Of a stretch of DNA of 64,000 bases, positions 21,963 through 33,552 are shown piece by piece; within the stretch, counting starts at the first letter, position 1, and each line of letters starts with the position of its first letter. The notes below the pieces were generated by a model. The model ran no database searches. It saw only the letters and a list, made by a program, of their open reading frames with translations, and was not told the origin of the DNA. Made by a program: the position numbers and the translations under genes. Source of the stretch: Hemerocallis citrina (lineage: Eukaryota > Streptophyta > Magnoliopsida > Asparagales > Asphodelaceae); the NCBI GenBank assembly GCA_017893485.1, contig CM030363.1, positions 111,161,073 through 111,225,072 on the forward strand, given 5' to 3'.

Positions 21963-22054
21963 ACAAAAAGAATTTCGTCCTCGAAATTCAAAAAGAAGAT
22001 ACATAGGGTAACCCCGGAAGAAAAGAAGCAAAACAGAACAAAGCAAAACAACCA

Positions 22055-23347
22055 CTACTCAAACAAATGAGGAAACTTCTGTTGAATCTCCTCCTCCAGC
22101 TCCCAAGTCGACTCACCTGGCGAGTGAGGATTCCAAGCAATGCGAACCAACTTGATGACCTTATTCTTAATTACTTTCTCCCGCTGATCCACAATAGCAA
22201 CTGGGGGAATCTCACAATTCAAATCCAGCCGAACGGTCAACTTAGAATAGTCGATCACATGGCTCTCATCTCGAATATACCTCCAGAGTTGTGAGACATG
22301 GAAAACATCGTGCACTCCTGATAAAGCTGGCGGCAATGCAAGATGATATGCCACCTTGCCTACTCGCTCCAAAATCTCAAACGGTCCAATAAATCTAGTG
22401 TGAAGCTTGCCCCCACTAGCGAACTGAATGACACCGCACCACGGCGATACCTTTAGGAAAACATGGTCACCAACACCAAACTCCAAAGCTCCCCGATGGA
22501 CATCAACCCACCACCTCTGCCTATCTTGAGCTGCCTGCAAATGCTTCTTGATCTGAACCACAACATCAACTGTCTTGGTGATCAACTCTGGACCCAACAA
22601 CTTCCTCTTGCCAATGTCATCCCTACATACTGGTGATCTGCACTTCTGCCCATAGAGTGCCTCGAACGGAGCAGCTTTAATACTGGCTTGAAAGCTGTTA
22701 TTGTACGAGAACTCTACGAGATGCAAATGGTCCTGCCAAAATCCACCAAACTAAAGCATACAGGTCCTCAACATGTGCTCAAGAATCTGAATAGTCCGCT
22801 CTGACTGTCCATCAGTCTGGGGATGAAAAGCTGTGTTGTACTTTAACTTACTCCCCAAACTGGCCTGAAGACTCTCGTAGAACTGAGATCTGAATCTCGT
22901 ATCCCTTCTCGAATAGGAAGCGGTTGAAGAAGTTTAGCGGTCCTCTGATGCTCTGTTTTAACCTGCTGGTAGATCAAACACTGAGTAACGAACTGAGTCG
23001 CAGCTCTCTTCAAACCCTGACACCAAAAATGAAGTTTCAAACCTCGATACATCTTAGTACCATCAGGATGGATAGAATACGAAGATTTATGGGCTTCCTC
23101 AAGCAACCTCTGACGAACATCACCCTCCGGAACACATAATCTGGACCGAAAACGAAGCGATCCATCAGAATGAATAACCATGTCCGTCCTGGACCCAGAC
23201 TCCACCTCAGCTTGAAATCTCTGCAACTGTGCATCACCAGCCTGCACCACTTTAATCTGCCTAACAAGAGACGACAGCAGCTGGAGCACCAAACAACTCC
23301 GACCAGAATTCAGTAACAAAACCTCCAACTCCAACCTCCTCATCTGC
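22055..23347 (-). pseudogene. B integrase with chromodomain, core deleted
   Basis: The zinc-finger part (HKSSYSIHPDGTKMYRGLK, then CLIYQQVK with one Cys replaced) is followed by LLQPLPIRE. Sequence then jumps directly to the region after the second Asp (DTRFRSQFYESLQAS), so the segment with the first catalytic Asp is deleted and the frame is shifted. Next come TAFHPQTDGQSERTIQILEHML, a TAG, and the C-terminal half (22055-22726): LHLVEFSYNNSFQASI, GDHVFLKVSP, HTRFIGPFEIL, VFHVSQL. It ends in a chromodomain (PPVAIVDQREKVIKNKVIKLVRIAW, STWELEEEIQQKFPHLF) that would target insertion to modified histones. It is inactive. Confidence 0.87.
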
Positions 23348-23743
23348 TCAATCAGCCCCCTCTGCTGAGTCAAGAACATAACTGCCGGTCTCCTGCCTCA
23401 AAGCATCTAGCACCAAGTTTACTTTACCGGGATGGTATTGCAAACTGATGTCATAATTAGCCATAAGTTCCAACCAATGCCTTTGACTCATGTTTAACTC
23501 CTTCTGGGTGAAGACGTACTTGAGACTTTTGTGGTCTGTAAAGATCTCCACTCGGTCTCCAAGTAAATAATGTCTCTACAGCTTCAAAGCGTAAATCACT
23601 ACCGCTAACTCCAAGTCATGAGTCAGATAGTTCTTCTCATGCGGCCTCAACTGTCTCGATGCATACGCAACTACTCGGCCCTTCTATATCAAAACTGCTC
23701 CAAGACCCTTACCAGAAGCATCACAGTGAATTACAAATTCGCC
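23348..23743 (-). pseudogene. B RNase H fragment
   Basis: The C-terminal frame (23348-23551) reads [20 protein letters not shown], then [15 protein letters not shown] (usually ADALSR, so the late Asp motif is altered). Upstream sequence in other frames encodes the YDASGKGLG/HDLELA-like parts with breaks. It would degrade the RNA strand of the RNA-DNA hybrid; this copy is broken. Confidence 0.75.
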
Positions 23744-24881
23744 TCAACCATCGGGAATAGTCAACACATGCGCTGACATCAATCTGTTCTTCAACTCAAC
23801 AAAAGCCACACCACACTCATCAGACCAACAGAACTTCTGATCTTTCCCAGTCAACTTAGTCAACGGTCCTGCTATCTTCGAAAAATCTTGGACGAATTTC
23901 TGATAATAGCCAGCTAAACCAAGAAAACTCCTGAATTTAGAAACTGACTTGGGAACAAGCCAATCCTTCACAGCCTCAACCTTGGTAGGATCCACAGAAA
24001 TACCCTCGCCTGAGATAATATGCCCCAAGAATGAAACCCTATCGAGCCAAAACTCGCACTCGCTGAGTTTCCCATAGAGCTGATTCTCTCTCAAAGTCTG
24101 CAGAACCACTCTAAAATGCTCAGCATGATCTTCCCGATTCCGAGAATATACCAAAATATCATCAATGAAGACCACAAAGAATCTATCCAAGAACTGAGAA
24201 AAGACCTGGTTCATAAGACTCATGAATACAGCCGGCGCGTTCGTAACTCCGAATGGTATCACAAGATACTCATATAGGCCATATCTGGTCCTGAAAGCAG
24301 TCTTCTGCACATCAGTTGCCTTCACCTTGACTTGATGATACCCAGAACGAAGATCCAACTTCGAGAAAACAGCTGCCCCACTCAACTAGTCAAACAAATC
24401 ATCGATCCTAGGTAATGGATACCGGTTCTTCATAGTAACACTGTTCAGTTCCCGATAATCCACACACAGTCGATGACTACCATCCTTCTTGTTGACAAAA
24501 AGGACTGGAGCACCCCAAGGTGAAACACTGGGTCTGATGAAACCCAAATCAAGCAACTCCTGAATCTGCACCTTAAGCTCAGCTAACTCAACCGGTGTCA
24601 TCCTATATAGGCACCGTACCCGGCTGAACATCAATACCAAACTCTACATCCCTATCAGGGGGTAAGCTAGGAAACTCCTCTGGAAAAACATCCAGGAAAT
24701 CCCGAACTACTAGAGGCACAGCCTCACAGTCTGAATGCAACTCCATCGCACAAATCTCTTGATCAACTGCAGCTCGGCCAAGGGAAGACTCCCCGGCATA
24801 GAACTCAAACTCTACGCGATCAGGAATCCGAAATACAACTTTCTTGGCACGGCAATCAATGATGGCATGGGTTTCACCCAA
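23744..24881 (-). pseudogene. B reverse transcriptase
   Basis: The N-part (24603-24881) holds the protease-RT linker with [22 protein letters not shown] frame change near 24610-24640 leads into RT domain 1 ([59 protein letters not shown]). An in-frame TAG at 24386-24388, where the family has Gln, precedes [31 protein letters not shown] and the active-site [12 protein letters not shown]. Connection domain: [33 protein letters not shown]. The catalytic Asp pair is present, but the frame is broken. Confidence 0.88.
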
Positions 24882-25222
24882 TCAATCCATACCCAGAATA
24901 ACGTCGAACCCTGAATTCCCAATTACAATGAGATTGGCCTTGAACTCTGTGCTACCAATTTTACGGGACACTGCCTGCACTCCCGGGAACATATGACAAC
25001 TCCACCACCTGTCACAATGTTCCAAGCCTCTGACATGCTACTGCACTCTAACTGATGGCGAGTAACAAATCGAGAGGAGACAAAAGAACGGGTTGCCGTG
25101 GAATCAAAAAGAACATGAGTAGGGAAAGAGCAGACAAGGACAACACCTAAGATAGAATCAAAAGAGACAAGAAAAGAATGGCTGAACAGGGGTGAGGAAA
25201 AACAAAATACAGAAAGAACAAA
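24882..25222 (-). pseudogene. B aspartic protease fragment
   Basis: On the minus strand the active-site region reads THVLFDSTATRSFVSSRFV (about 25066-25118). DST replaces the usual DSG/DTG. The following 'GFDVILGMDWL'-like stretch (24880-24910) has a stop. It is separated from gag by the Helitron at 25223-25485. Inactive. Confidence 0.65.
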
Positions 25223-25485
25223 TCTATACTATTATTAAGCAAAGCTCCATTTCGGCGGCTTTTTACTATCATTCCCCCATATACATAAAAAGCTAAAAAA
25301 AATATATATGGTTAATTCTGTAATTTTCACTTCACATTTAAAGTCTTCATAAAATTTTGTTCCCTAAAAAATCAAAACCGTCTCTTCCTCTCCCTCCATC
25401 GAATCCGTGCATTGCACGTGCATATCCTCAGTGCAAATTGCACGTGCTAACCCATAAAACGTGCATTGCACGTGCGGATTACTAG
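25223..25485 (+). mobile_element. Non-autonomous Helitron (263 bp)
   Basis: It begins TCTATACTATTATTAAGC after A (25222) and ends GGATTACTAG before T (25486), the 5'-TC, CTRR-3' and A/T target rule of plant Helitrons. A stem-loop ACGTGC-ATT-GCACGT (25459-25473) lies 12 nt before the end, as expected. It has no Rep/helicase and no target duplication. It interrupts the gag-protease region of B. Confidence 0.85.
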
Positions 25486-25739
25486 TAGAAAGAAATAAAG
25501 CAGAGAAAATGAAGAACAAAAGAGAAGCAACAAAACAATAAAACAATAAAACAAAGGATACCTGCAACCACATCCTCAGCTGACTCGGCATCAGCACCAG
25601 TCAGGTTGAAAGCCTGACCTCTCCTGGGAGCAGTGGTCCTCTGACCGACAATCTGGCACTGCGGAGGAAGGGGTGATTTAACTGGACCACAAGCTGGGGC
25701 AACCTGCTGAACGGGACCCCTGGCTGGAAGAGCCACCTG

Positions 25740-26759
25740 CTACTGTCGTGGGCAATCCCGCGCCATATGATCAGAAGCACCACAACCAAAGCAGTGGCAA
25801 TTAGCACACCTGCAGTCCTTGAGCTCATGCCCAACAAGAAGACAAAAGTCACAAAAACTAGTCCGCTGAGGAACCACAGAAGAGTAAGGAGTTGCCCTAA
25901 CCGGATGGGCTGGGACAAGCCTTCGAACAGGCCCACCAAAAGGCCTAGCAACTGGGTGCGAAACAGTCTGCTGAGAGTGAGCCAATCCACCACGAGCCTA
26001 CTCCTGAGCACGAGCCACCTCAAGAGCTTCGGCATAAGTGCGCAAGCGGAGGGAGACAAGCTGCACCCTAATCTCGCGCTCAAGACCCAAAGTAAATCTA
26101 CGAGCTATATCCTCTTCGTTCGCCACAAGAACGGCTGTGAAGCATCTAAGTCTAGTAAATTCAGTTGCGTACTCTTCCATAGTCCTGGAGCCCTGTTTCA
26201 AGAAAGTCTCGTGTTATAACATTGCATAAACAATATGTAACAAAATTCTATTGCTAGAAATACGACCAACTCGTTTCAGGGCCAAGAATTGTTGCTCCAT
26301 CTCCACTCTAGTGCTGCAAGGAAAGAACTTCTCCAAGAAGCTCCTAGTGAAAGTGGCCCAAGTGATCGGTCGTTCGAGCCTTTCAGACTTGGACCTCCAC
26401 CAGATATGAGCCAAGCCCACCAGCTGGATGGCAACCACATCCACACGATTTGCATCGGCAACCCTAGTTGCCAAAAGTAGTTGCTCTGTCCTAATCAACC
26501 ACTGTTCAGCCTCCAAAGGCATCTTAATGCTTGAAAACCTATCGAGATGCAGCCTCATAAAGTCTGTGACTGTACCCGAACGGGAAGGAAAAGGTGCCTG
26601 CATAGGCGCAATGGGCAGAGGAACTCGAGCGGCTTCCAAAGTAGCCATCACCAAATTACAATGGTTCTGCTGCGTATTGATCAAGTGCTTAAGCACAGCG
26701 GTGACAGACTCAAGCTCAGGCTGATCACCCGGAATACGAGAACAACCCCTACGAGCCAT
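25740..26759 (-). pseudogene. gag: B gag
   Basis: The likely start is the Met of MARRGCSRIPGDQPELESV (26759), about 150 nt after the PBS. The gag domain has FSSIKMPLEAEQWLIRTEQLL, AHIWWRSKSERLE and TWATFTRSFLEKFFPCS, then FLALK, where a 78-bp insertion (26201-26278) brings a stop (26214). The sequence resumes KQGSRTMEEYATEFTRL, with a stop (25998) after ALEVARAQE, then the zinc knuckle CFGCGASDHMARDC (CX2CX4HX4C) and a stop at 25740. It would form the particle and bind RNA. This copy is interrupted. Confidence 0.85.
26201..26278. other. 78-bp insertion in B gag with 6-bp direct repeats
   Basis: GTTTCA at 26195-26200 and 26273-26278 flanks the extra DNA. Removing one repeat plus the insert rejoins FLALK with KQGSRT in one frame. 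No clear inverted terminal repeats are seen. Confidence 0.6.
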
Positions 26760-26909
26760 AGTCTGCATAAAACCAAAAATAGTTAGCTTCCAGATCAATG
26801 TTGATAATAATTCATTTATGCATCTATGGTTGGTGAAATGTTGAGCCGATTCCAGTTCGAGCCAGGCTTATCTAATATACTAGGCAACTAATACATTGGC
26901 CAAATCTGG

Positions 26910-26921
26910 TGCTCTGATACC
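26910..26921 (-). other. Primer-binding site of B (initiator tRNA-Met)
   Basis: TGGTATCAGAGC on the minus strand, ten bases inside the LTR end, complementary to the 3' end of plant initiator tRNA-Met. Confidence 0.9.
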
Positions 26922-26931
26922 ACCAAAAATC

Positions 26932-29900
26932 CTGTCATGCCCTGCTTCCCAAAAGAGATTACGGAATACGGATACGCGACAAAAGCCCAGCGAATGATTT
27001 TCATCATCCATAAGCGGTTCAAGAATCTTTACAACATCTCACGAAATAATCAGAGTCAGAAGCAAAAGTATCAACCAACATGCACATATGAAAAAAAAAT
27101 ACCAACAAGAATACGTGAAACCAAATATACTAATCTAAAATAGTCATGATCTGAATAAATCAACAAAATCATGGGTCACATTGCCCAAATACAAGAATAA
27201 ATCTAAGTATCAAAATACAATATTGTTTAAGCAAGAAACAAGAAATAATGATAACAAGATCCAACACTAATATCTCATGTCACCAACACCACCTGTAACC
27301 GGTTCTCCAAACTCTACAATTTAACAATTGCAGGGAAAGAGAAAAAGAGAAAACAAGTACCCGTCAATTGCAAGTTACGAACCACTTGTAATGCAGGATA
27401 CAAGTACATGGGGAAAACTAACTAATAACATTGAATAAACATGATATCAAGTATAACAACTAGCATGGTAAGGTGAACAAGTACAAGTAGCATGTATCAA
27501 GCGTCAAGTGAACAAGTATCATGTAAACAAATATCAAGTATCAAGTGTTATGTATCCCGAAATCAAGTAGCAAGTGTCAAGTAGTCAAGTACAAGTATCA
27601 AGTATCATGTTCAAGCATCAAGTCTCATGTATCATGTAATCAAGTATCGAGTAAGCATATATCATGTTCAAGTGTCATGTATTAAGTCTTGTAGTTATTA
27701 CTATCTAGGTAGCACTTCATGCATCCCATACTGCATGGTTGCTACAACAAACAGTTTCGCTTTAGATTTCATAGTAGACCATATAGGACAGTGTATTCAG
27801 GGACAAGCCTCAAGAATCAAGTGTCAAGTATCAAGCCTCAAGTATCAAGTAAACAAGCCTTAAGAGTGAAGTATCAAGTATCAAGTATCAAGCCAAGTGA
27901 AATATTCAAGCCTCAAGTAGTGAAATATCTAGCCTCAAGTAATCAAGTATCAAGCCAAGTATCACATAGAATCAACAGATTCTCCTCCGACTACACGTTT
28001 CTGAATCATCCACTATTAGATCTGTCCCTTTAAACCCTGGCTTGGTTAATTTTATTATTAATGTCAAACAAGTATGCATGTAGCACGAAACAAGCAAGCA
28101 TATCATAGTACGATCAAGTACAAGTTCAAGTTACAAGATAAACATGTATGGGTAAAAGATTACACACAAAAGGATGAAGTAACGAGATTTCAAGTTCAGG
28201 ACAGCAAGACCATACTGGAGTAAAACATTGATTTTCGTTGTTACAAAAATACAAATCTGAATCCGTCGATAGTTCTAGAAAATAGACTCTCAACCGAATC
28301 CAGCGAATATAACTAAGTCGCATAGTATTTCACAAAATCAAGTCTCAAAACTGATTTGAATCTAGAAGACGCGTTCAGCCAGAAATCAGGAAATCGAATT
28401 CACATTCAGGAAAACAGCATCAAAGCATCTCAAATAAATCCAAGAAAAATTTGGGAAATTCTCCTATATGTCTAGTATCAGAATATAAAGTTTCAAAATT
28501 TTCCAATAAGATTAGTTTAGCCATCGAAAATCAGAAAATATCAAGAAACGATAGATTGGCAAATCTGGAATTCTCAACACTGCTGTACGAAAACTGTTAT
28601 TTCTCGCAAATCGTGAGACAAAATCCAAATCCACCAAAGGGAGAAGAAAATAGACAAAATAATCTAAGTTTCATATTTGATAAATATTTTGCATACAGGA
28701 AAAGGAATCAGGGTGAAAATACAAATCTTTACAGAACAATGAGCAAAATCCAACAAGTATAGTTTTTATAAACAAGCATGAAACAACATATAAACTCATC
28801 AATAAAATCTACCAAAATTATGGTTAATCCCTAAATAGATATAAAAATACTGACCAAAGTTTAAAATCAAAATAATATCTTTAGCACAAGTATCAAAATT
28901 GTTAAGTCATCAAAATCATCAAGAAACGAAATCTGGAAATGATCTACACCTCTGTAGTAAAACAGTCATATCTTACACATACGAAAACAAAATTGATCAA
29001 GGTCAGAGAGTTTGGAAAGAAGACAAATTCCTCTGACACTCATGTTTTATACTAAAATTATGATTCTGACCTTAATATGGTCTAAATTACTGGTCAAGAC
29101 AGATTATCGGCAAAAATACAGAATTTACTTTAGGAACAAAACCAACATGAATGACATGAAACTTGGTCGAAACATCACTAAACATGAATTAGTGTCTACT
29201 AAGTATCCAAACATCATGAAATAAGGTATACGACATGTCCACAATGAGTATATCACATGGATCTCACAAGCACACAAGTTCTCATAATTGTTTCACATAT
29301 ACATCACATCAGGAGACGGTCACTCCTAGGTTAATTTATGTCAGATGTGTCGTGAGGCAACTATGGTCAAAACACTATAGAGAAAATATCGACAAGAATA
29401 ACACACACATGAGTTGTCTCTAGAACCCAACTACACTACAAGTGGAATTTATGACTTGTATCATACAAAGGAATTGAGTACAAGTTACTTACCTTAACCG
29501 AAGATGAAATGGACACCAAGAATAATGAGAACGGATTCCCGTACAATGAAAAAAATCCACGAACCAAAATCAACGAACCCACGGATAATCCACACGATCA
29601 CACGTGCGAACTCCACAAGCACGCGCGCGAGAGAGAGAGAGAGAAAGAGATAGTGTCAGGACAGCAGCGTCCTCTTGGCTGGCTGCTCGGTCGACTGCGC
29701 CAAGTGGAGGGAAGAGAGGTGGAGATGGTGGAGGATTGCTCGGGTGAAGGAGTGCTCGGCTAGGAGGATGGAGTGGTTGTTGCGGCAAGGATCGGGCTAG
29801 GTGCTCGTCGACGGGAAGGGGGTGTCGGTTGCGGGGCAACAGCAGGGAGAGAGAGGGTAGGTAAGGCCAGGGTTAGATGGAGAGACTAGGGTTAGGGTTT

Positions 29901-30374
29901 AGGGTGAGATGAGGGATATTTATATGGGGATTATTAGGGTTTAGTAGTATGAGATGGGTATCGAGTATTTGGGTTGTGGATAGTTTAGGAGTAGTAATAG
30001 GATTAGTCTAATAGGATTTGATTAGGATGCAATTTGTATAGGATTCAAAATAGGATTGTGGTTTTAATTTGACTTTGGTAATCAAATAGGGATCAACCAA
30101 TAGGATTGGGAATAGGATGAGCAACCGAATCACCATGAGCACCAAGAACAAAATAAAGAGAACGAGAACCAAATAAAAGAAAAGAACAACAATCGATGAA
30201 GAACGAAGCAAAAAAGACAACAAATCAACACAAAGTGCTCAAAATGAAATAAAATGAATATATATTGAAAACAATTCCAATATACGGTCCAGAAAAATAC
30301 AAAAGAGTACAAATATCCAAGAAAGAGAAAAATACACCAAAAGATACGAAAAACAAAAAAAAATTAGGGTTACA
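26932..30374 (-). repeat. B right LTR (5' LTR in element sense)
   Basis: 3443 bp, from TGTCATGCCCTGC to GGGTTACA. TATA at 29917-29924 with telo-box (29877-29905), a GA run at 29630-29648, and the same AT-rich periodic region as the left copy. No gene. Confidence 0.9.
27480..27965. repeat. ATCAAGT-type short repeats in B right LTR
   Basis: Dense variants of AAGTATCAAGT/CAAGTATCATGT over almost 500 bp. Part of it is missing from the left LTR, consistent with deletion between short repeats. Confidence 0.8.
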
Positions 30375-30390
30375 TTAATTTTCCAAAAGA

Positions 30391-30665
30391 AATGGCCAAG
30401 GCTGGATTCGAACCCACGCACACAGCCCCCACCATGCTAAAGTAACCATCTTAGGTCGCACCCACTAACCAGTAAGGCCAAGTTGGCTAATTGTTTTATA
30501 CATAACTTAAATTATACTTAAGTATTGGTTTCTAGTTTGGGTAAAAAAATCAATTTTCAGAAAATAAAATCTCTGGAGAGACTCGAATCCGGAACTAAGA
30601 GCTCCGCTCTGCTACAGTAACCATCCTAGGTTGCACCGAAGAACCAGTAGGGCCAATGTGGCTAA
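30391..30665 (-). repeat. Two tRNA-like modules in A left LTR
   Basis: On the minus strand, unit 1 (30391-30480) has TTGGCCTTACTGG (A-box-like), then GGGTTCGAATCC (perfect B box, near 30411-30422). Unit 2 (30560-30665) has TTGGCCCTACTGG and GGATTCGAGTC. Units share 'tagcc-a-ttggcc-tactggtt' and 'cctaggatggttactgtagca'. They lie in the LTR downstream of its TATA. They are not intact tRNAs: no acceptor pairing. Confidence 0.6.
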
Positions 30666-31605
30666 TTGATGTGAATTGAGTTGAGTTATTATAACTCAAC
30701 TCGCTGTTTATTAATAAATTTTCACAATTCAAGATCTTTTAAATTTTCTTCTCCTCTATTTTTGTATCATAAAAATTTTCCAGACTATTAGTCTTAGAAT
30801 TTTGCAGCATAACAATAATTTTAAAAAAAAACATTATTTGGTCATTAAAAGTGAATTTTCCTTCTAATTTATATTTTAAGTCTACATTTTCGACTTTGAA
30901 AATGCAACAATAATTTCTTCACAATTTGCCAATGTAATTATCACAACAAGATGTTTTCTTACTTTCTTTTATTTCTACAAGAACTTTAGAATATGTTTCC
31001 TTTTTTTTTACGTGAATATTGCATTACTTAGATAACACATGTCAATAGTTTAATTAGCAAACTAGTCATTCACAAGCCAATTTGCTTAATCTAGCATGGT
31101 TCAAAAATACATATATTCCATAGCAACATGACAATTTCTAAGTTAATAATCACAATTATATAAATTATTAATCAATTCATCAAGCATTCATCTCATTTCT
31201 AATTAGTCTCTTTTTTAAACAAACATATGGCCAATTTAACTAGTTTCTCTTAGCATATTCATCAATTCAATCCCTAGCATGGTATCAACATTAGAAGTAG
31301 AGAAATCACCCACCTTAGTTGAAGAAACAAAGAAAACTCCTAGTGAAACTCCTTAAATACACGATCCTCTCCTAGTTGTAAGCCTTCTCCTCCTTGCTTG
31401 TGCACACCAAAGCTCTCCTCCTCCTTGTACTAGATGAACCCGGGCTCCCCCCTTGAGATGCTAGGACGCCCTCCAATGCAAGAGCACATAACTCACAACT
31501 CTCTCAATGTTTTCCCTCACACAAATCTTTTCTTACAACTCTATCTTTTCTTCTCACTCTCTACAAATCCTAATGGTGCAAAGAAATGAATGGCTAGGGG
31601 GGGGC

Positions 31606-31613
31606 TATTTATA
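31606..31613 (-). promoter_or_regulatory. TATA box of A left LTR
   Basis: TATAAATA on the minus strand in 'gtgtataaatagcccc'. The same box is in the right LTR at 40075-40082. Confidence 0.6.
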
Positions 31614-32150
31614 CACTTCTCTAGCCAAAATGAAGGGTGGAGATTAGCTTAGATGAAAGTAGATTAGGAGCTAGGATGCATTAGGGAGTTAGAAGAACTA
31701 CCCACTAGTGAAAACTACCTCTCCACTCTCCCACACACCCCATCTCCTCCATGCTACAATCCGGCCACTCTCCATGCACAATGCACGTGCCACACTATGC
31801 ACACTACAATAAAATTTGTACATTAAATTGTTAAATTAATTACTACTTGGTCAAGTCTACACTACAAGTTGTGTTATTTATTATTAAGAATAACTAATGG
31901 GCCAAATAGGTGGGCTAGATTCCATGGGTTATCTAATTAAATTATTTAAATTAATTCGGTGGGCTAGAATTAAACAATTAGGCCTAGAGATTAAAATAGG
32001 CTTTACATTAAAAGAAAACAATGTAAAATAATTGTTCATGACAAAAAATAAATTTTTTTCAAGAGTAATATACATAAATTTGCACGTGCAAAATGCGTGA
32101 AATCAAACAAAACTTATATTTAATTATAATTGAAAATTCAGGATATTACG

Positions 32151-32166
32151 ACACTCCTTCCTTAGA
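32151..32166 (-). other. Polypurine tract of A
   Basis: On the minus strand CTAAGGAAGGAGTG next to the LTR. F has CTAAGGAGGGAGTTA at 41355-41368 in the same context (gaactattctaagga). Confidence 0.75.
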
Positions 32167-32248
32167 ATAGTTCCGTCCCCGGAAATACACTTAAAAAGTG
32201 AGACAACAAAGCACAAAAGAATAAAGAAAAACAATACAATCAAACAAA

Positions 32249-33552
32249 GAGCTCAGGATGATCCTTCAACATCCTCTCCTCGGATTCCCCAGGAGCCTCT
32301 TCAACCAACTAGTTTCTCCAGACTACTTTGACCATCAGTATTGTCTTATTCCTCAAGACTTTCACCCGATGATCCACGATCTCAACTGGTAGCTTAATAT
32401 AACTCAATCTAGCTGCAAACCCTCCGGCACTTCGAGCAAATGGTGACTTGGATCTGGAATGTAACCTCTTAGCATAAACACATGGAAGACATTGTGCATC
32501 TGAGACACCTCTTTCGGTAACTCCAACCGGTAAGCAGTTTTCCCAATCCTCTTCAATATCTTATACGGGCCTATGAACCTTGGGACTAACTTCCCACCTC
32601 TGCCAAAATGAATCACACCTTTACTAGGTGATACCTTCAGAAAGACAAAGTCACCTTCCTCGAACTCAAGGTCCCTTCTCCGGTTGTCGACAAAACTCTT
32701 CTGCCTACTCTGAGCATCCCCCAACCTCTTCCTGACCAAAACAATATTTTCAGAGGTCTGATGCACGATCTCGGATCCAAACATCTGCCGCTCCCCCACT
32801 TCAAACCAGCAAACAAGTGTTCTACACTTCCTGCCATACATAGTTTCATATGGCGCCATTCCGATACTAGTCTGAAAACTGTTGTTGTAGGAAAACTCTA
32901 CCAGAGCTAGATGCCTCTCCCAACTGCCTCCAAAATCTAGAAAAAAACACCGAAGCATATCCTCGAGAACTTGGTTGACCCTCTCAGTCTGTCCATCAGT
33001 CTGAGGATGGAAGGCAGTGCTGAAGTCCGTCCTAGTACCCAAAGCTGCCTGAAGACTCCTCCAGAAATGCAAAGTAAACTGCGCATCTCGATCAGACACA
33101 ATGGTCAACGGAACACCATCAAGCCTGAAGATCTCCCCAACATACAACTCGGCTAACTTGTCCATAGTCGAAGTGAGTTTCATTGCCAAGAAGTGAGCTG
33201 ACTTGGTTAGTCGATCGACTATGATCCAAATCACATCATTACCCTTAGAACTCTTGGGTAAACCTGTGATGAAATCCATGCTGATGTTATCCCACTTCCA
33301 CTCCGGAATAGGTAACGGTTGCAATAAAACTCCAGGCTTCTGATTCTCGGCTTTCACCTGCTGACAAACCTCACACTTTGCCACAAATTCAGCTACATCC
33401 CGCTTCAAACCTGACCACCAGAAATGTTTCTTGATATCCTTGACATCTTGGTACTCCCAGGGTATACAGACAAAAGAGTAACATGTTCCTCCTAAAGAAT
33501 ACTCTCCTTCAACTTTGATTGATCCGGAACACATAGCCTCTCTCCAAACCAC
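32249..33552 (-). pseudogene. A integrase and chromodomain
   Basis: The core and C-terminus are open over 382 codons (32404-33552): KHFWWSGLKRDVAEFVAKCEVCQQVK, SMDFITGLP (first Asp), VSDRDAQF (second Asp), FHPQTDGQTERVNQVLEDML (Glu), ALVEFSYNNSF, GDFVFLKVSP, FIGPYKILKRIGKTAYRLEL. The HH half of the zinc finger is lost by a frameshift upstream. After LQLD a frame change leads to the chromodomain (PVEIVDHRVKVLRNKTILMVKVVWRN), which is broken by TAG at 32309-32311 where the family has Gln. It would insert cDNA into chromatin; it is inactive as it stands. Confidence 0.88.

Larger units (their letters stand above)
19086..30374 (-). mobile_element. Element B: full-length Tekay-type retrotransposon (second subfamily)
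   Basis: It starts TGTCACGCCCCGCTTCCC and ends GGGTTACA. TCAAT (19081-19085) and TTAAT (30375-30379) flank it, and the intact site 'atatcaatttttc' is seen in the right LTR of A at 38841. Total 11,289 bp. LTRs are 2863 bp (left, with an internal deletion) and 3443 bp (right). The interior reads on the minus strand: PBS 26910-26921, gag, protease, RT, RNase H, integrase, chromodomain, PPT. LTRs are about 97% identical in the stretch I compared. A Helitron and a 78-bp insertion interrupt it. Confidence 0.92.
17580..32150 (-). repeat. A left LTR (3' LTR in element sense), split by B
   Basis: A sequence is 17580-19085 and 30380-32150, with B and its target duplication between. It aligns throughout with 37338-40632. 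The end 'ggatattacg' has mutated from '...ttaca'. No protein gene is called. It holds two tRNA-like modules (30391-30665) and a TATA box (31606). Confidence 0.88.

Noticed and set aside
30391..30480. Functional tRNA gene
   Set aside because: The B box is perfect and an A-box-like motif exists, but I find no acceptor-stem pairing, the spacing is long, and the sequence is repeated inside LTRs.
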